Assembly (NCBI RefSeq): GCF_020329505.1
Contig: NZ_JAGKJJ010000015.1
Coordinates: forward strand, 62,001 to 126,000
Direction of reading: 5' to 3'
DNA length: 64,000 nt
Source of the DNA: Bradyrhizobium semiaridum
GTDB taxonomy: Bacteria; Pseudomonadota; Alphaproteobacteria; Rhizobiales; Xanthobacteraceae
This document shows, piece by piece, positions 55,151 to 63,903 of this stretch. Made by a program: the position numbers and the translations under genes. The stretch's first letter is position 1, and every line of letters begins with the position of its first letter. A model generated the notes under the pieces. That model did no database searches and had not been told where the DNA came from. It worked only from the letters and a program-made list of their open reading frames with translations.

Positions 55151-56698
55151 ATGAGCCGCGCGCTGCGATGCCTTCTTGTCATGTTCCTCCTGCTCTGCGG
55201 CGCCGCGCCCGTGCGAGCCGGCGACGACCGCGCGCTGGAGCGTGGCACGGCGATCATCGATCCCGCCATCCTGCGCGCGCTCGATCAGGGCCGATTGGGG
55301 CTCGGCCGCATGCTGGCGCCGGAGCGTCCCGCCGGCACGCCGCTGCCCAACAGTGAGCTGTTCAAGCTGTCGTCGATGCTGCCGGTGCGCGAGGCGCTGA
55401 CGCGGGAGTTCGATCGCTATGTCGAAAGACACAGCGCCAGCCTGCCAAACGAGAGCATCGGCGTCGGCGAGGGCTTTGCCTTCCAGCTGTTCGACCGTGC
55501 GCTGCTCGATTCCGCCGACGTCCGCTTCGTGCTTGCAGGCATCGTCAACCGGATGGACCGCGCCTATGTGGCGCCGGATAACTGCGGCGAGATCCGGCTG
55601 ATCTATCGCCTGACCCGCACCGACCTGCCGCCGATCGGCGAGAACGCAGTGTCGCAGCGCCTGCCGATGACGCTGAACCTGGTGCTGAAGGCGAAGGGCG
55701 AGGGCAACGACGCATCGCTGACCTGCCGCGAGATCGCGCGGCGCTGGCTGGCCGCGGGCAGCGCATCTCCGGCGATGGAGCAGCTCTCCGGCAAGAATGG
55801 TCCGCTCGACCTGATCAATGACCGTAATATCCAACGCATCGAGACCAATTTGCAGATCGCGCATGCGCCGAAATCGGCGGTGCGCGACTTCCGCACCGAC
55901 TATCTCATGAAAGTGTTCGACTACGATGCTGCGGCAAAGCGCTTTGCGGAAGCACCGATGGAGAACCAGATCGATCGCGACCGCATTCTCGCCGACGAGG
56001 AGCTGCGGCGCGACTTCAAGACGTGGCTGCTCGACCCCGCGCATTTTTCCGAGCTCGATCGCGGCACGCTCGTGATCCCCGAAAGATTTCTCGCACGGGC
56101 TGCTGTTGCACCGACCCCGGCCGGTTTCGACGTCAGCGACCTGCAGCCGGAGTTCGGGCTGGTGCAGGGCGAGGGCGCATCCGGCAACGCGGTGTTCTCG
56201 GAGGGCGACGTCGTCGGCGCCTTGAAGCGGGCCGCCGCCGACGGGACCAGGCTGCAGAACATCCAGTCGCTCGCCGGCTTCGAACGGCGGCTCAACGACG
56301 TCACCTGCGCCGGCTGCCACCAGACTCGCGGCATCGGCGGTTTCCATTTTCCCGGCGTCGACTGGATGGCGGCCAAGCCGTCGAATTCGACGGTGGTACC
56401 GGCCTCGCCGCATTTCTTCGGCGACCAGGTCCGCCGCCGCGATATTCTCACGAGCTTCCGCGACGGCGAGGTGCCGGATTTTTCACGCAGCTTTTCGAAT
56501 CGCCCGCAATTGCGTGGCAGCAGCGAACTTGCCGGCACCGAATACAGCGACGGCTGGGGCGCGCATTGCTATCTGCCGGCGGCGAAACCGTCGGAGACTG
56601 ATCGCAGTTTCCGCGGCTGGAGCTGCGCCGAAGGGCTCGCCTGTCAGGTCGCGGGAAAGACCTCGCACATGGGGATGTGCTTCGTGAAGGGGCGGTAA
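55151..56698 (+). CDS. Exported protein with one heme c site, unknown function
   Basis: 515 residues from ATG 55151 with a signal peptide (CLLVMFLLLCGAAPVRA). Only one CxxCH is present (CAGCH in DVTCAGCHQTRGIGGFHFPG, about residue 390). The N-terminal ~350 residues resemble no domain I can name, with conserved-looking FVLAGIVNRMDRAYVAPDNCGEIRLIYRL. The C-terminal ~60 residues hold four Cys (GAHCYLPAAK, WSCAEGLACQV, MGMCFVKG), which probably form disulfides. It may be a periplasmic redox protein. The ribosome site (GGAGG) is only one base from this ATG, so the start may be off by a few codons. Confidence 0.75.
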   Translation: MSRALRCLLVMFLLLCGAAPVRAGDDRALERGTAIIDPAILRALDQGRLGLGRMLAPERPAGTPLPNSELFKLSSMLPVREALTREFDRYVERHSASLPNESIGVGEGFAFQLFDRALLDSADVRFVLAGIVNRMDRAYVAPDNCGEIRLIYRLTRTDLPPIGENAVSQRLPMTLNLVLKAKGEGNDASLTCREIARRWLAAGSASPAMEQLSGKNGPLDLINDRNIQRIETNLQIAHAPKSAVRDFRTDYLMKVFDYDAAAKRFAEAPMENQIDRDRILADEELRRDFKTWLLDPAHFSELDRGTLVIPERFLARAAVAPTPAGFDVSDLQPEFGLVQGEGASGNAVFSEGDVVGALKRAAADGTRLQNIQSLAGFERRLNDVTCAGCHQTRGIGGFHFPGVDWMAAKPSNSTVVPASPHFFGDQVRRRDILTSFRDGEVPDFSRSFSNRPQLRGSSELAGTEYSDGWGAHCYLPAAKPSETDRSFRGWSCAEGLACQVAGKTSHMGMCFVKGR

Positions 56699-56793
56699 CG
56701 GGGCGGGGACCGGCACGCGCTGGCGTCATTATTTGATGCTATATTGCGGGTCGCGACCAGGACCTGAACGAGCCCTCGAGCGGAGACCGGCCG

Positions 56794-56958
56794 ATGAGCG
56801 CCCCCGAGCAAGACAAGCAGCGCAATCGCGAGATCGCGACCAACGAGGCCGAGCGCGAGGCGGTGAGCGCCGTCCGCGTCAGCAGCTGGGCGATCGGGCT
56901 CACAGTCATCGTCGGCATCATTGCCGTGGCCATCGTCTGGGCCTGGATGAGCCGGTGA
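56794..56958 (+). CDS. Small single-pass membrane protein (54 residues)
   Basis: ATG 56794 preceded by GGAG at eight bases. A charged N-terminus (SAPEQDKQRNREIATNEAER) is followed by one membrane segment (WAIGLTVIVGIIAVAIVWAW) and a stop at 56956. Base usage fits the neighbouring genes (high third-position GC). No family or function can be named. It lies between the heme protein gene and a long palindromic repeat. Confidence 0.65.
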   Translation: MSAPEQDKQRNREIATNEAEREAVSAVRVSSWAIGLTVIVGIIAVAIVWAWMSR

Positions 56959-56987
56959 GCTTGCTTCACCGCACGCCCTGCGCACCC

Positions 56988-57109
56988 GTCGTCCCGGCGA
57001 AGGCCGGGACCCATACGCCGCGGCGGGTGTCGTGAACGGGACTCGCCGTTCCAGCAGCGCGCAGCAATCCGCATTTGTGGTTATGGGTCCCGGCCTTCGC
57101 CGGGGCGAC
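56988..57109. repeat. Intergenic palindromic repeat, family E (long arms)
   Basis: The left arm (56988-57015: GTCGTCCCGGCGAAGGCC...GGACCCATA) is nearly the complement of the right arm (57082-57109: TATGGGTCCCGGCC...GGGGCGAC). Each arm contains its own small palindrome around CCGGCGAAGGCCGG. Located between convergent genes. Confidence 0.85.
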
Positions 57110-57135
57110 GCCGAGGAGGAGCGAGGACTGTTCGC

Positions 57136-58341
57136 CTACGCCACCGCGCCGGATGCGCGCAGCTTCTGGATCGTGGCCTCGTCGTAGCCGGCCTGCCGCA
57201 AAATCTCGTCGGAGTGCTCGCCGACCTCGGGCGGCTTGCGCGGCTGCACCTTCCTCGCGCCGTCGATGAAGATCGGGCTGTTGACGGTGAGCATGGTGTC
57301 GTTCTCGAAGCGCACCAGCACCTCGTTCTCGATCATCTGCTTGTCGTTCGGGATGTCGTCGAGGATGCCGACCACGCCGAACACGAGGCCATTGCCGTCG
57401 AGCACCTTGCGCCACTCGGCGAGATCGCGGGTTGCGAAGATCTCGTCGAAGATCTTGATCAGCTCGACCGAGCGCGCGTGGCGATCCGCCTTGGTAGCGA
57501 AGCGCGGGTCGGCGATCAGGTCCTCGCGGTCCATGCAGCGCGCCAGCGTCGGCCATTGCCGGTCTTCGTTGAGCAGCGACAGGATGATCCAGCGGCCGTC
57601 CCTGCATTTGTAGTGGTTGGTGACGGCGTTCAGCGCCTCCTCGCGCGGCTTGCGCTTCTTGAACGTCGCGCCGGCGAGCTTGGCCTGCGCCAGCACGCCA
57701 TTGGCCCAGACGCCGTTGGCCATCAGATTGGTCGCGACATGCGAGCCCTTGCCGGTCTTCTCGCGCTGGAACAGCGCGGTGACGATCGCACCATAGAACG
57801 CCATCGCGCAGGGATGGTCGCCCATGCCGGCGACCGACCGCGCCGGTGTGGTCTCCTCGTCGGCGCGCACCAGGTCCATCAGGCCGGAGCGGGCCCAATA
57901 GGCATTGGAATCGAAGCCGGGCTTGTTGGCCTCTTCGCCCTTCTCGCCATAGCCGGTGAAGGAGGCGTAGATCAGCCGGTCGTTGAGATGGGCGAGGTGG
58001 TCATAGGTGATGCCGAGCTTGGCGCGCACCTGCGGCGGCATGTTGGTGATGAAGACGTCGGCTTCAGTGACCAGTCTGTAGAGCACCTGCTGCGCCTCGG
58101 GCTTGGTGAGGTCGAGCGCCAGGCTCTTCTTGTTGCGCGCCTCCAGCATCCACGCGAAATTGTGCTCACTCGCGGGGTAGCCGGGCAGATTGGGCAGGTT
58201 GCGATAGGGATCGCCGGTCCCCGGCGGCTCGATCTTGATGACGTCGGCGCCGAAGTCGGACAGCACGGTGGCGGCCGCGGGCGCCGCGATGAAGCTCGCG
58301 CAGTCCAGAACCTTGAGCCCGTCAAAAATGCCTTTGTCCAT
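57136..58341 (-). CDS. CaiB/BaiF-family (class III) CoA transferase
   Basis: 401 residues from ATG 58341. N-terminal KVLDCASFIAAPAAATVLSD and GADVIKIEPPGTGDPYR, the LDLTKPEAQQV region and the Asp of the active-site loop in VAGMGDHPCAMAFYGAIV. Such enzymes move CoA between an acid and an acyl-CoA (formyl-CoA transferase, carnitine, alpha-methylacyl-CoA racemase group). Substrate not evident. No acyl-CoA gene is directly adjacent; the dehydrogenase pair is 8 kb away. Confidence 0.91.
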   Translation of the reverse strand: MDKGIFDGLKVLDCASFIAAPAAATVLSDFGADVIKIEPPGTGDPYRNLPNLPGYPASEHNFAWMLEARNKKSLALDLTKPEAQQVLYRLVTEADVFITNMPPQVRAKLGITYDHLAHLNDRLIYASFTGYGEKGEEANKPGFDSNAYWARSGLMDLVRADEETTPARSVAGMGDHPCAMAFYGAIVTALFQREKTGKGSHVATNLMANGVWANGVLAQAKLAGATFKKRKPREEALNAVTNHYKCRDGRWIILSLLNEDRQWPTLARCMDREDLIADPRFATKADRHARSVELIKIFDEIFATRDLAEWRKVLDGNGLVFGVVGILDDIPNDKQMIENEVLVRFENDTMLTVNSPIFIDGARKVQPRKPPEVGEHSDEILRQAGYDEATIQKLRASGAVA

Positions 58342-58653
58342 CGTGCCGTCGCTCCCGTGGCGCCTTGTTGGTGTTTTTCCGGTGGCTGGAATATCGCATG
58401 CGATGATCCCGATCTGGGGCCATTTGACCCATGTTGACGGGATGATGCAACGGCGCTCTTTGCGGGGCCTCATTGCGAGCGAAGCGAAGCAAATCCATGC
58501 CTCGTGGCTGGAGTGACCGGGCGATCCAGTATTCCAGAGACAGTCGTTATTGAGCCGATAGGCCGCGGGTCGCCCGGTCCATGTGCGCAATTGCGCACAG
58601 GCCGGGCGATGACAGCGGTGGGTGACGGGACTGAGAGCACCTATCCTACAACA
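58342..58653. other. 312-base intergenic region with repeats (families B and C)
   Basis: Holds the CoA transferase promoter at its left, a partial family B element (CATTGCGAGCGAAGCGAAGCAAATCCA) at about 58470-58498, and the family C core TGACCGGGCGATCCAGTA at 58514-58531, whose complement-like partner GGGTCGCCCGGTCC is at 58567-58580. A small GTGCGCAATTGCGCAC palindrome lies at 58583-58598. It lies between the upstream end of the CoA transferase gene and the 3' end of putA. No gene seen. Confidence 0.7.
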
Positions 58654-61600
58654 CTACTCCACCCCCGCCATGAGCGCCGCGTTGCCGCCCGCAGCGGCGG
58701 TGTTGATCGTCACTGTCTGCTCGGTGGCGAAGCGGGCGAGGTAGTGCGGGCCGCCGGCCTTGGGTCCGGTACCGGAAAGGCCGCTGCCGCCGAATGGCTG
58801 CACGCCGACCACAGCGCCGATCATGTTGCGGTTGACATAGATGTTGCCGACCTGGAGGCGATCGATCACCTCCTCGATGGTGTCGTCGATGCGGGAATGG
58901 ATGCCCAGCGTCAGCCCGAAGCCGGTCGACTCGATCGCGGTGAGCACGTCGCCGAGCTTCTCGGCGCGGTAGCGCACGACGTGCAGGATCGGGCCGAACA
59001 CCTCTTCTTTCAGCTGGCCCGCCGCCGACAGCTCGAAGATGTGCGGCGCGACGAAATTGCCTGACGGCGCCGCGCCGGCGAAATGCACGCGCGCTTCCTG
59101 CTTCATCTTCGCGATGTGCGCATCCAGCCGCTCCTTGGCCTCGGCATCGATCACCGGCCCGATATGCGTCGACGGATCGGAGGGATCGCCGAGCTTCAAT
59201 TCGCGCGCGGCGCCCGCGATCATCTCGATCATGCGGTCGGCGACGTCGTCCTGCACGAACAGCAGCCGCAGCGCCGAGCAGCGCTGGCCGGCGGAACGAA
59301 ATGCCGACATCACGACATCGTCGGCGACCTGCTCGGGCAGCGCGGTGGCATCGACGATCATCGCATTGATGCCGCCGGTCTCGGCGATCAACGGCACGAT
59401 CGCGCCATCCTTGGCCGCAAGGGTCCGGTTGATCGACCGCGCCACCTCGGTCGAGCCGGTGAAGACGACGCCAGCGATCTGGGGATGGGCGACCAGCGCG
59501 GCGCCGACTGCGCCGTCGCCCTGGACGAGATGCAGGGCGGCCGCCGGCACACCGGCCTCATGCAGCAGGGCCACCGCCTCAGCCGCGATGCGCGGCGTCT
59601 GCTCGGCCGGCTTCGCAACCACCGCATTGCCCGCCATCAGCGCCGCCGTCACCTGGCCGAGGAAGATCGCCAGCGGAAAATTCCATGGCGAGACCGCAAC
59701 GAAAACGCCGCGGCCGCGCAGCACCAGCACGTTGCTCTCACCGGTCGGTCCCGGCATTACGTCGCCCGCGCCGAACATGGTTCGCCCGAGCGCCGCGTAG
59801 TAGCGGCAGAAGTCGGTCGCCTCGCGCACCTCGGAGAGCGCGTCGTCCAGCGTCTTGCCGCCCTCGCTCTGCAGCAGCGCGATGAAATGCGCGCGGCGCT
59901 GCTCGAGCAGATCGGCGGCCTGGTCGAGCATGGCCGCACGCCGCGCCGCCGGCGTATCGTTCCAGGCCTTGAAGCCGCGCCGCGCGGCGGCGACGGCGGC
60001 GTTCGCCTGGTCGGTGGTGGAGAGTGCGACGGCGCCGGATGCTGTCTTGCGCTCGGCCGCTATCGCCGCCGTCAGCGCGTCGAGCGCCTTGCGTTCGCCG
60101 AATTCGATGCCGTGCGAGTTCTCGCGCTGCGGCCGGTAGAGATCGGCCGGCGCCGGAATGCCGGGATGGCCGGCATTGGCGTCGGCGCCGATGATCCCGG
60201 CCGGCCGGCGCAACAGGTCGGCGATCGGCACCCGGTTGTCGGCGGCGAGCGCTACGAAGGAGGAATTGGCGCCGTTCTCGAGCAGGCGGCGCACCAGATA
60301 GGCGAGCAGGTCGCGGTGGCTGCCGACCGGCGCATAGGTGCGATGGGCGATCTCGGGACGATCCTTGCCGAGCTGCTCGTAGAGCGCTTCGCCCATGCCG
60401 TGCAGCCGCTGGAATTCGAAGCTGGCCGGATCGTCGGCGAGTTCGAGGATGGTCGCGACCGTCAGCGCATTATGCGTGGCGAATTGCGGAAACAGCCGTG
60501 GCCGCAGGCCCAGCAGCTTGCGCGCGCAGGCGACGTAGTTGAGGTCGGTCATCGCTTTGCGCGTGAACACCGGATAGCCGTCGAGCCCGCGCTCCTGCGC
60601 GCGCTTGATCTCGGTGTCCCAATAGGCGCCCTTGACGAGGCGCACCATCATCCTGCGGTTCAGGCCGCGCGCGAGTGCATCGACATAGTCGATCACTTCA
60701 CTGGCGCGCTTCTGATAGGCCTGAATGGCGAGGCCGAAGCCGCTCCATCCGGCGAGCGATGGGTCGGCGAACGCCGCAGCGATCACGTCGAGCGACAATT
60801 CCAGCCGGTCGGCCTCCTCGGCGTCGACGGTGAAGTTGAGATCGAACGCCTTGGCGCGGCGCGCCAGATCGATCAGTTGCGGCACCAACTCGGTCATCAC
60901 CCGCGCGCGGCTCACCGCCTCGAAGCGCGGATGCAGCGCCGAGAGCTTCACGGAGATGCCGGGACGGTCGGGCAGGGGGTCTTGGCCGGCCGCCTTGCCG
61001 ATCGCATCGATGGCGCGGGCGTAGGATTCGAAGTATCGCCTGGCGTCATCGGCGGTGCGGGCGCCCTCGCCGAGCATGTCGAAGGAATAGCGCGAGGTGC
61101 GCGCCGCATGCGACTGCGCGCGCGCCAGCGCCGCCTCGATGGTCTCGCCGAGCACGAAATGGCTGCCCATTAGCCGCATCGCCTGCCGCGTCGCTGCGCG
61201 CACCGCCGGCGCGCCGAGCCGCTTGGTCAGCCGCCCGATCGTGCCTTGCGGCGTCTCGCCGGGCTGGATCACGCGCGCCGACATGCCGAGCGCCCAGGCC
61301 GAGGCGTTGACCAGGAACGCGCTCGATCGGGTCTCGTGGTGGACGAAGTCGCCCTGGCCGAGCTTGTCCTCGATGAACTGGTCCGCGGTGCGCGCGTCGG
61401 GCACCCGCAGCAGCGCCTCCGCCAGCACCATCAGCGCCAGCCCCTCCTTGGTCGAGAGCGCGAACTCCCGCAGCATGTCCTCGACCCCGCCGAGCGGATC
61501 GTCATTGGCCCTGATCGCCTCGATCAGGCGCGTCGCGCTGCGGTCGATCCGCCCCTCGCGGTCCGCGCCGAGCTCGGCATCCTGGCGCAAGCGGGCGGCG

Positions 61601-61665
61601 ATGGCGGCGTCATCAGGCGCGTAGGGCGCGCTGAACGGCGGCGGGACGGGGGACGGGTCAGGCAT
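58654..61665 (-). CDS. putA: Bifunctional proline dehydrogenase / P5C (glutamate semialdehyde) dehydrogenase PutA
   Basis: 1003 residues from ATG 61665, with AGGGA upstream. N-terminal arm and FAD proline dehydrogenase barrel (about 70-480: FTVDAEEADRLELSLD, LVKGAYWDTEIKRAQ, YAPVGSHRDLLAYLVRRLLENGAN), then the NAD aldehyde dehydrogenase half (VAVSPWNFPLAIFLGQ, FTGSTEVAR, LIAETGGINAMI, catalytic Cys in SAGQRCSAL, PFGGSGLSGTGPKAGGPHYL). Converts proline to glutamate with channelled intermediate. It lacks the N-terminal ribbon-helix-helix of E. coli PutA, so it is a minimal type A PutA like the ~1000-residue Bradyrhizobium enzyme; control falls to the divergent Lrp gene. Confidence 0.97.
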   Translation of the reverse strand: MPDPSPVPPPFSAPYAPDDAAIAARLRQDAELGADREGRIDRSATRLIEAIRANDDPLGGVEDMLREFALSTKEGLALMVLAEALLRVPDARTADQFIEDKLGQGDFVHHETRSSAFLVNASAWALGMSARVIQPGETPQGTIGRLTKRLGAPAVRAATRQAMRLMGSHFVLGETIEAALARAQSHAARTSRYSFDMLGEGARTADDARRYFESYARAIDAIGKAAGQDPLPDRPGISVKLSALHPRFEAVSRARVMTELVPQLIDLARRAKAFDLNFTVDAEEADRLELSLDVIAAAFADPSLAGWSGFGLAIQAYQKRASEVIDYVDALARGLNRRMMVRLVKGAYWDTEIKRAQERGLDGYPVFTRKAMTDLNYVACARKLLGLRPRLFPQFATHNALTVATILELADDPASFEFQRLHGMGEALYEQLGKDRPEIAHRTYAPVGSHRDLLAYLVRRLLENGANSSFVALAADNRVPIADLLRRPAGIIGADANAGHPGIPAPADLYRPQRENSHGIEFGERKALDALTAAIAAERKTASGAVALSTTDQANAAVAAARRGFKAWNDTPAARRAAMLDQAADLLEQRRAHFIALLQSEGGKTLDDALSEVREATDFCRYYAALGRTMFGAGDVMPGPTGESNVLVLRGRGVFVAVSPWNFPLAIFLGQVTAALMAGNAVVAKPAEQTPRIAAEAVALLHEAGVPAAALHLVQGDGAVGAALVAHPQIAGVVFTGSTEVARSINRTLAAKDGAIVPLIAETGGINAMIVDATALPEQVADDVVMSAFRSAGQRCSALRLLFVQDDVADRMIEMIAGAARELKLGDPSDPSTHIGPVIDAEAKERLDAHIAKMKQEARVHFAGAAPSGNFVAPHIFELSAAGQLKEEVFGPILHVVRYRAEKLGDVLTAIESTGFGLTLGIHSRIDDTIEEVIDRLQVGNIYVNRNMIGAVVGVQPFGGSGLSGTGPKAGGPHYLARFATEQTVTINTAAAGGNAALMAGVE

Positions 61666-61780
61666 GGCGGTTCCCTTGGATTGCACGGAGATCACCTACG
61701 CGCTCGTGAACCGTAGTTCGATAGACAAATTAGCAGATTTGCCTTAGAAAATCCGGATTATATCATACTAAGCCGGACAT
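61666..61780. promoter_or_regulatory. putA-putR divergent promoter region
   Basis: 115 bases between the divergent starts, with an AT-rich core (about 61720-61770) in an otherwise GC-rich window. CTTAG (61743-61747) and CTAAG (61768-61772) with CCGGATTATAT between form imperfect dyads suited to an Lrp-type dimer. Exact promoters not resolved. Confidence 0.5.
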
Positions 61781-62245
61781 ATGACAGATATCGACAAGAC
61801 AGACCGCAAAATCCTCTCGATCCTGCAAGGGGATGGGCGGATTGCCAATGTGGAATTGGCCGAGCGGATCGGCCTGTCGCCGACCTCGGTCGGCGAACGG
61901 CTGAAGCGGCTGCAACGGGATGGCTTCGTCGAGGGCTACGGCGCGCGACTCAATCCGCACCGGCTCGGCCTCGGCCTGCTGGTGTTTGTCGAGGTGCTGC
62001 TCGACAAGACCACGCCCGACGTGTTCGAGAAGTTCGCCAGGGCCGTGCAGACTGCGCCCGAAGTGCTGGAGTGCCACATGGTGGCCGGCGGCTTCGACTA
62101 TCTGGTCAAGGCGCGCGTCGCCAACATGACCGCCTATCGCCGGTTTCTCGGCGAGACCCTGCTGGCGCTGCCGGGCGTGCGCGAAACGCGGACCTACGCG
62201 GTGATGGAGGAGGTCAAGCGCGACGCGCCGCTGCCGGTCGGTTAG
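61781..62245 (+). CDS. putR: Lrp/AsnC-family regulator, probably proline-responsive PutR
   Basis: 154 residues. N-terminal HTH (TDRKILSILQGDGRIANVELAERIGLSPTSVGERLKRLQ) and C-terminal RAM ligand domain (LLVFVEVLLDKTTPDVFEKF, MVAGGFDYLVKARVANMTAYRRFL, LPGVRETRTYAVMEEVK). Divergent from putA, the standard arrangement in alphaproteobacteria, where PutR activates putA in response to proline. The name rests on this arrangement as well as family. Confidence 0.88.
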   Translation: MTDIDKTDRKILSILQGDGRIANVELAERIGLSPTSVGERLKRLQRDGFVEGYGARLNPHRLGLGLLVFVEVLLDKTTPDVFEKFARAVQTAPEVLECHMVAGGFDYLVKARVANMTAYRRFLGETLLALPGVRETRTYAVMEEVKRDAPLPVG

Positions 62246-62400
62246 AACGTGATCCCACGCGTAACGGACGCGAAGGATTTCTGCAGAGGTCTGTGGTCAA
62301 ACAGCAACGCCCCGCTCGATGTGATCGACCGCCATGCTCGCGGTGTATTGGCATCGTATTCCTGGCACGGTAATCCCTGCTGCCAGTTGGGGCAGCGATC

Positions 62401-63051
62401 ATGAAAGAGACCGATCAGCCGATACGAACGATGCGCGCCGGGTTTGCCGGCGCATTGGCTGGGGTCATGCTGCTGCTGCCGTCAACGGCTCCGGCCGATG
62501 CGGCCGAGCTCAGCGCAGGCATTGCCCAGCTCTACACTTCCGTTTCGATCTATCCGCCGTCGGCGACCTCGATGACGGTCTGCTACGGCTTCGTCTGCCG
62601 GCGCCGCGAGACACTCGACTTCTCCGCGGCCGACAGGGCCGCGCTGACCAAGATCATGGCGAGCGGCCGCGCCAACGCCGCCGCCGAGCGCGCGGCCGTG
62701 CAGAAAGCGGTGATCTGGTTCGATCGCCGCATGGGACCGATCCTCGGCACCGACAAGCGGGTGCCGAAAGCGGATTTCCGCGCCAACGACGACAAGCACA
62801 ATTACGATTGCTGGGACACCACCCGCAACACCACCAGTCTGATGCTGGTGATGCAGATGTGGAACCTGTTCAAGTTCCACGACATCGGCAATCCGCATTA
62901 CCGCGGCTTCTCGCTCGGCCAGACCCCGCACAACACCGCCGTGCTGGTGGAGCGCGCGACCAAGGTGGAGTGGGCAGTGGATCTATGGCCGCGCGGTTAT
63001 TTGCAGGCACCCGACGTCATGACCGTCGCCAAATGGGTGACCGAAGATTGA
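62401..63051 (+). CDS. Exported protein of unknown function
   Basis: 216 residues from ATG 62401 with a signal-like segment (AGFAGALAGVMLLLPSTAPADAAE). The mature part has an early Cys pair (VCYGFVCRRRETLDF), an Asp/His-rich middle (DDKHNYDCWDTTRNTT) and ends PDVMTVAKWVTED. No domain recognised. Codon usage matches its neighbours, so it is likely a real gene; related short exported proteins are common in Bradyrhizobium. Stands alone. Confidence 0.75.
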   Translation: MKETDQPIRTMRAGFAGALAGVMLLLPSTAPADAAELSAGIAQLYTSVSIYPPSATSMTVCYGFVCRRRETLDFSAADRAALTKIMASGRANAAAERAAVQKAVIWFDRRMGPILGTDKRVPKADFRANDDKHNYDCWDTTRNTTSLMLVMQMWNLFKFHDIGNPHYRGFSLGQTPHNTAVLVERATKVEWAVDLWPRGYLQAPDVMTVAKWVTED

Positions 63052-63309
63052 ACGGCTGGCATTGGTGGCGCGGCGGTCGCGCCTGCGGCCTTGGCGACAA
63101 TGGCAATGCCGGCGCAGGCAAACCGAACAGGTGATACGCTTCGGCACGCCGGTGCTGGCGGCCGCGAGAAAATCGAACGCCCCGACAATCCAACATGTGG
63201 CGCGCGGGCAGGTGCCCGCCCCGCCGAACGTCACGTTGTCTGGGTTGCTGGTTCGGCCTCACCCCCGAACGTTGTCCGAGAGTGCGCCGCTAGGTCCGGC
63301 GCGGTCGCG

Positions 63310-63510
63310 CTAGACCTTGAGGTTCTCAGCCGACGTCTTGCCGCGATTTGCGATCTCTTCGTATTCGACTGATTGACCCTCGTTGAGCGTCTGAAGACCA
63401 GCCTTTTGGACTGCAGAAATATGCACGAAAATGTCCTTGCCGCCCGATGCGGGCTGGATGAATCCATAACCCTTGGTCGGGTTGAACCACTTCACGGTAC
63501 CTTTGGGCAT
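63310..63510 (-). CDS. Cold shock domain protein (CspA family)
   Basis: 66 residues from ATG 63510, with GGAG nine bases upstream. RNP1 GTVKWFNPTKGYGFI and RNP2 DIFVHISAV are intact, the fold is the whole protein, and length is typical. Binds single-stranded RNA/DNA and may act as an RNA chaperone. The longer frame upstream of 63510 has no support. Several paralogues are usual in rhizobia, so cold induction of this copy cannot be assumed. Confidence 0.96.
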   Translation of the reverse strand: MPKGTVKWFNPTKGYGFIQPASGGKDIFVHISAVQKAGLQTLNEGQSVEYEEIANRGKTSAENLKV

Positions 63511-63903
63511 TCCAGTCGTCTCCGCGGAATCAAATCGAAACAGACCCGCCGGTCCCCGCACAACCGGCTTGTCCGCAAGCACAGGATAGCAGTTTGAAAA
63601 AAGCTGGGTAGATCAAACGACGGTGTGTTTTTGCGTCGGAACAACCCGCTTTACGGCAATTTGGCGCCGGGTTGCCTGTTTCATGATCATTTGATGCACT
63701 GCAAAACGGGCGCCGAACGGCCTCCCCTCGTCATTCGGGGGCACGCCAACGGGTCCGCGCGAAAGCGCGGCCCGATGACAGGCTCCACCCGGAATCCCAT
63801 CAGCCGCGCGATCCAGTACGCTGCGGCCTCTCGGTTCTAGCACTGCAGCCTCTGGAATACTGGATCACCCGGTCAAGCCAGGCTTCGCCCGCAATGATGT
63901 TCT
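63511..63903. other. 393-base intergenic region with repeat elements
   Basis: The first part contains the csp promoter and leader. From about 63728 to 63885 lie a family D-like start (CGTCATTCGGGGG), a hairpin GGTCCGCGCGAAAGCGCGGCCC, and family C sequence in both directions (ATCCAGTACGCTGCGGCCTC at 63811-63830; ACTGGATCACCCGGTCAAGC at 63860-63879). Open frames here (for example 63613-63843) coincide with the repeats and are not genes. Confidence 0.6.

Noticed and set aside
63613..63843. Small frames between the csp gene and the partial cytochrome gene
   Set aside because: They coincide with palindromic repeats and lack ribosome sites.
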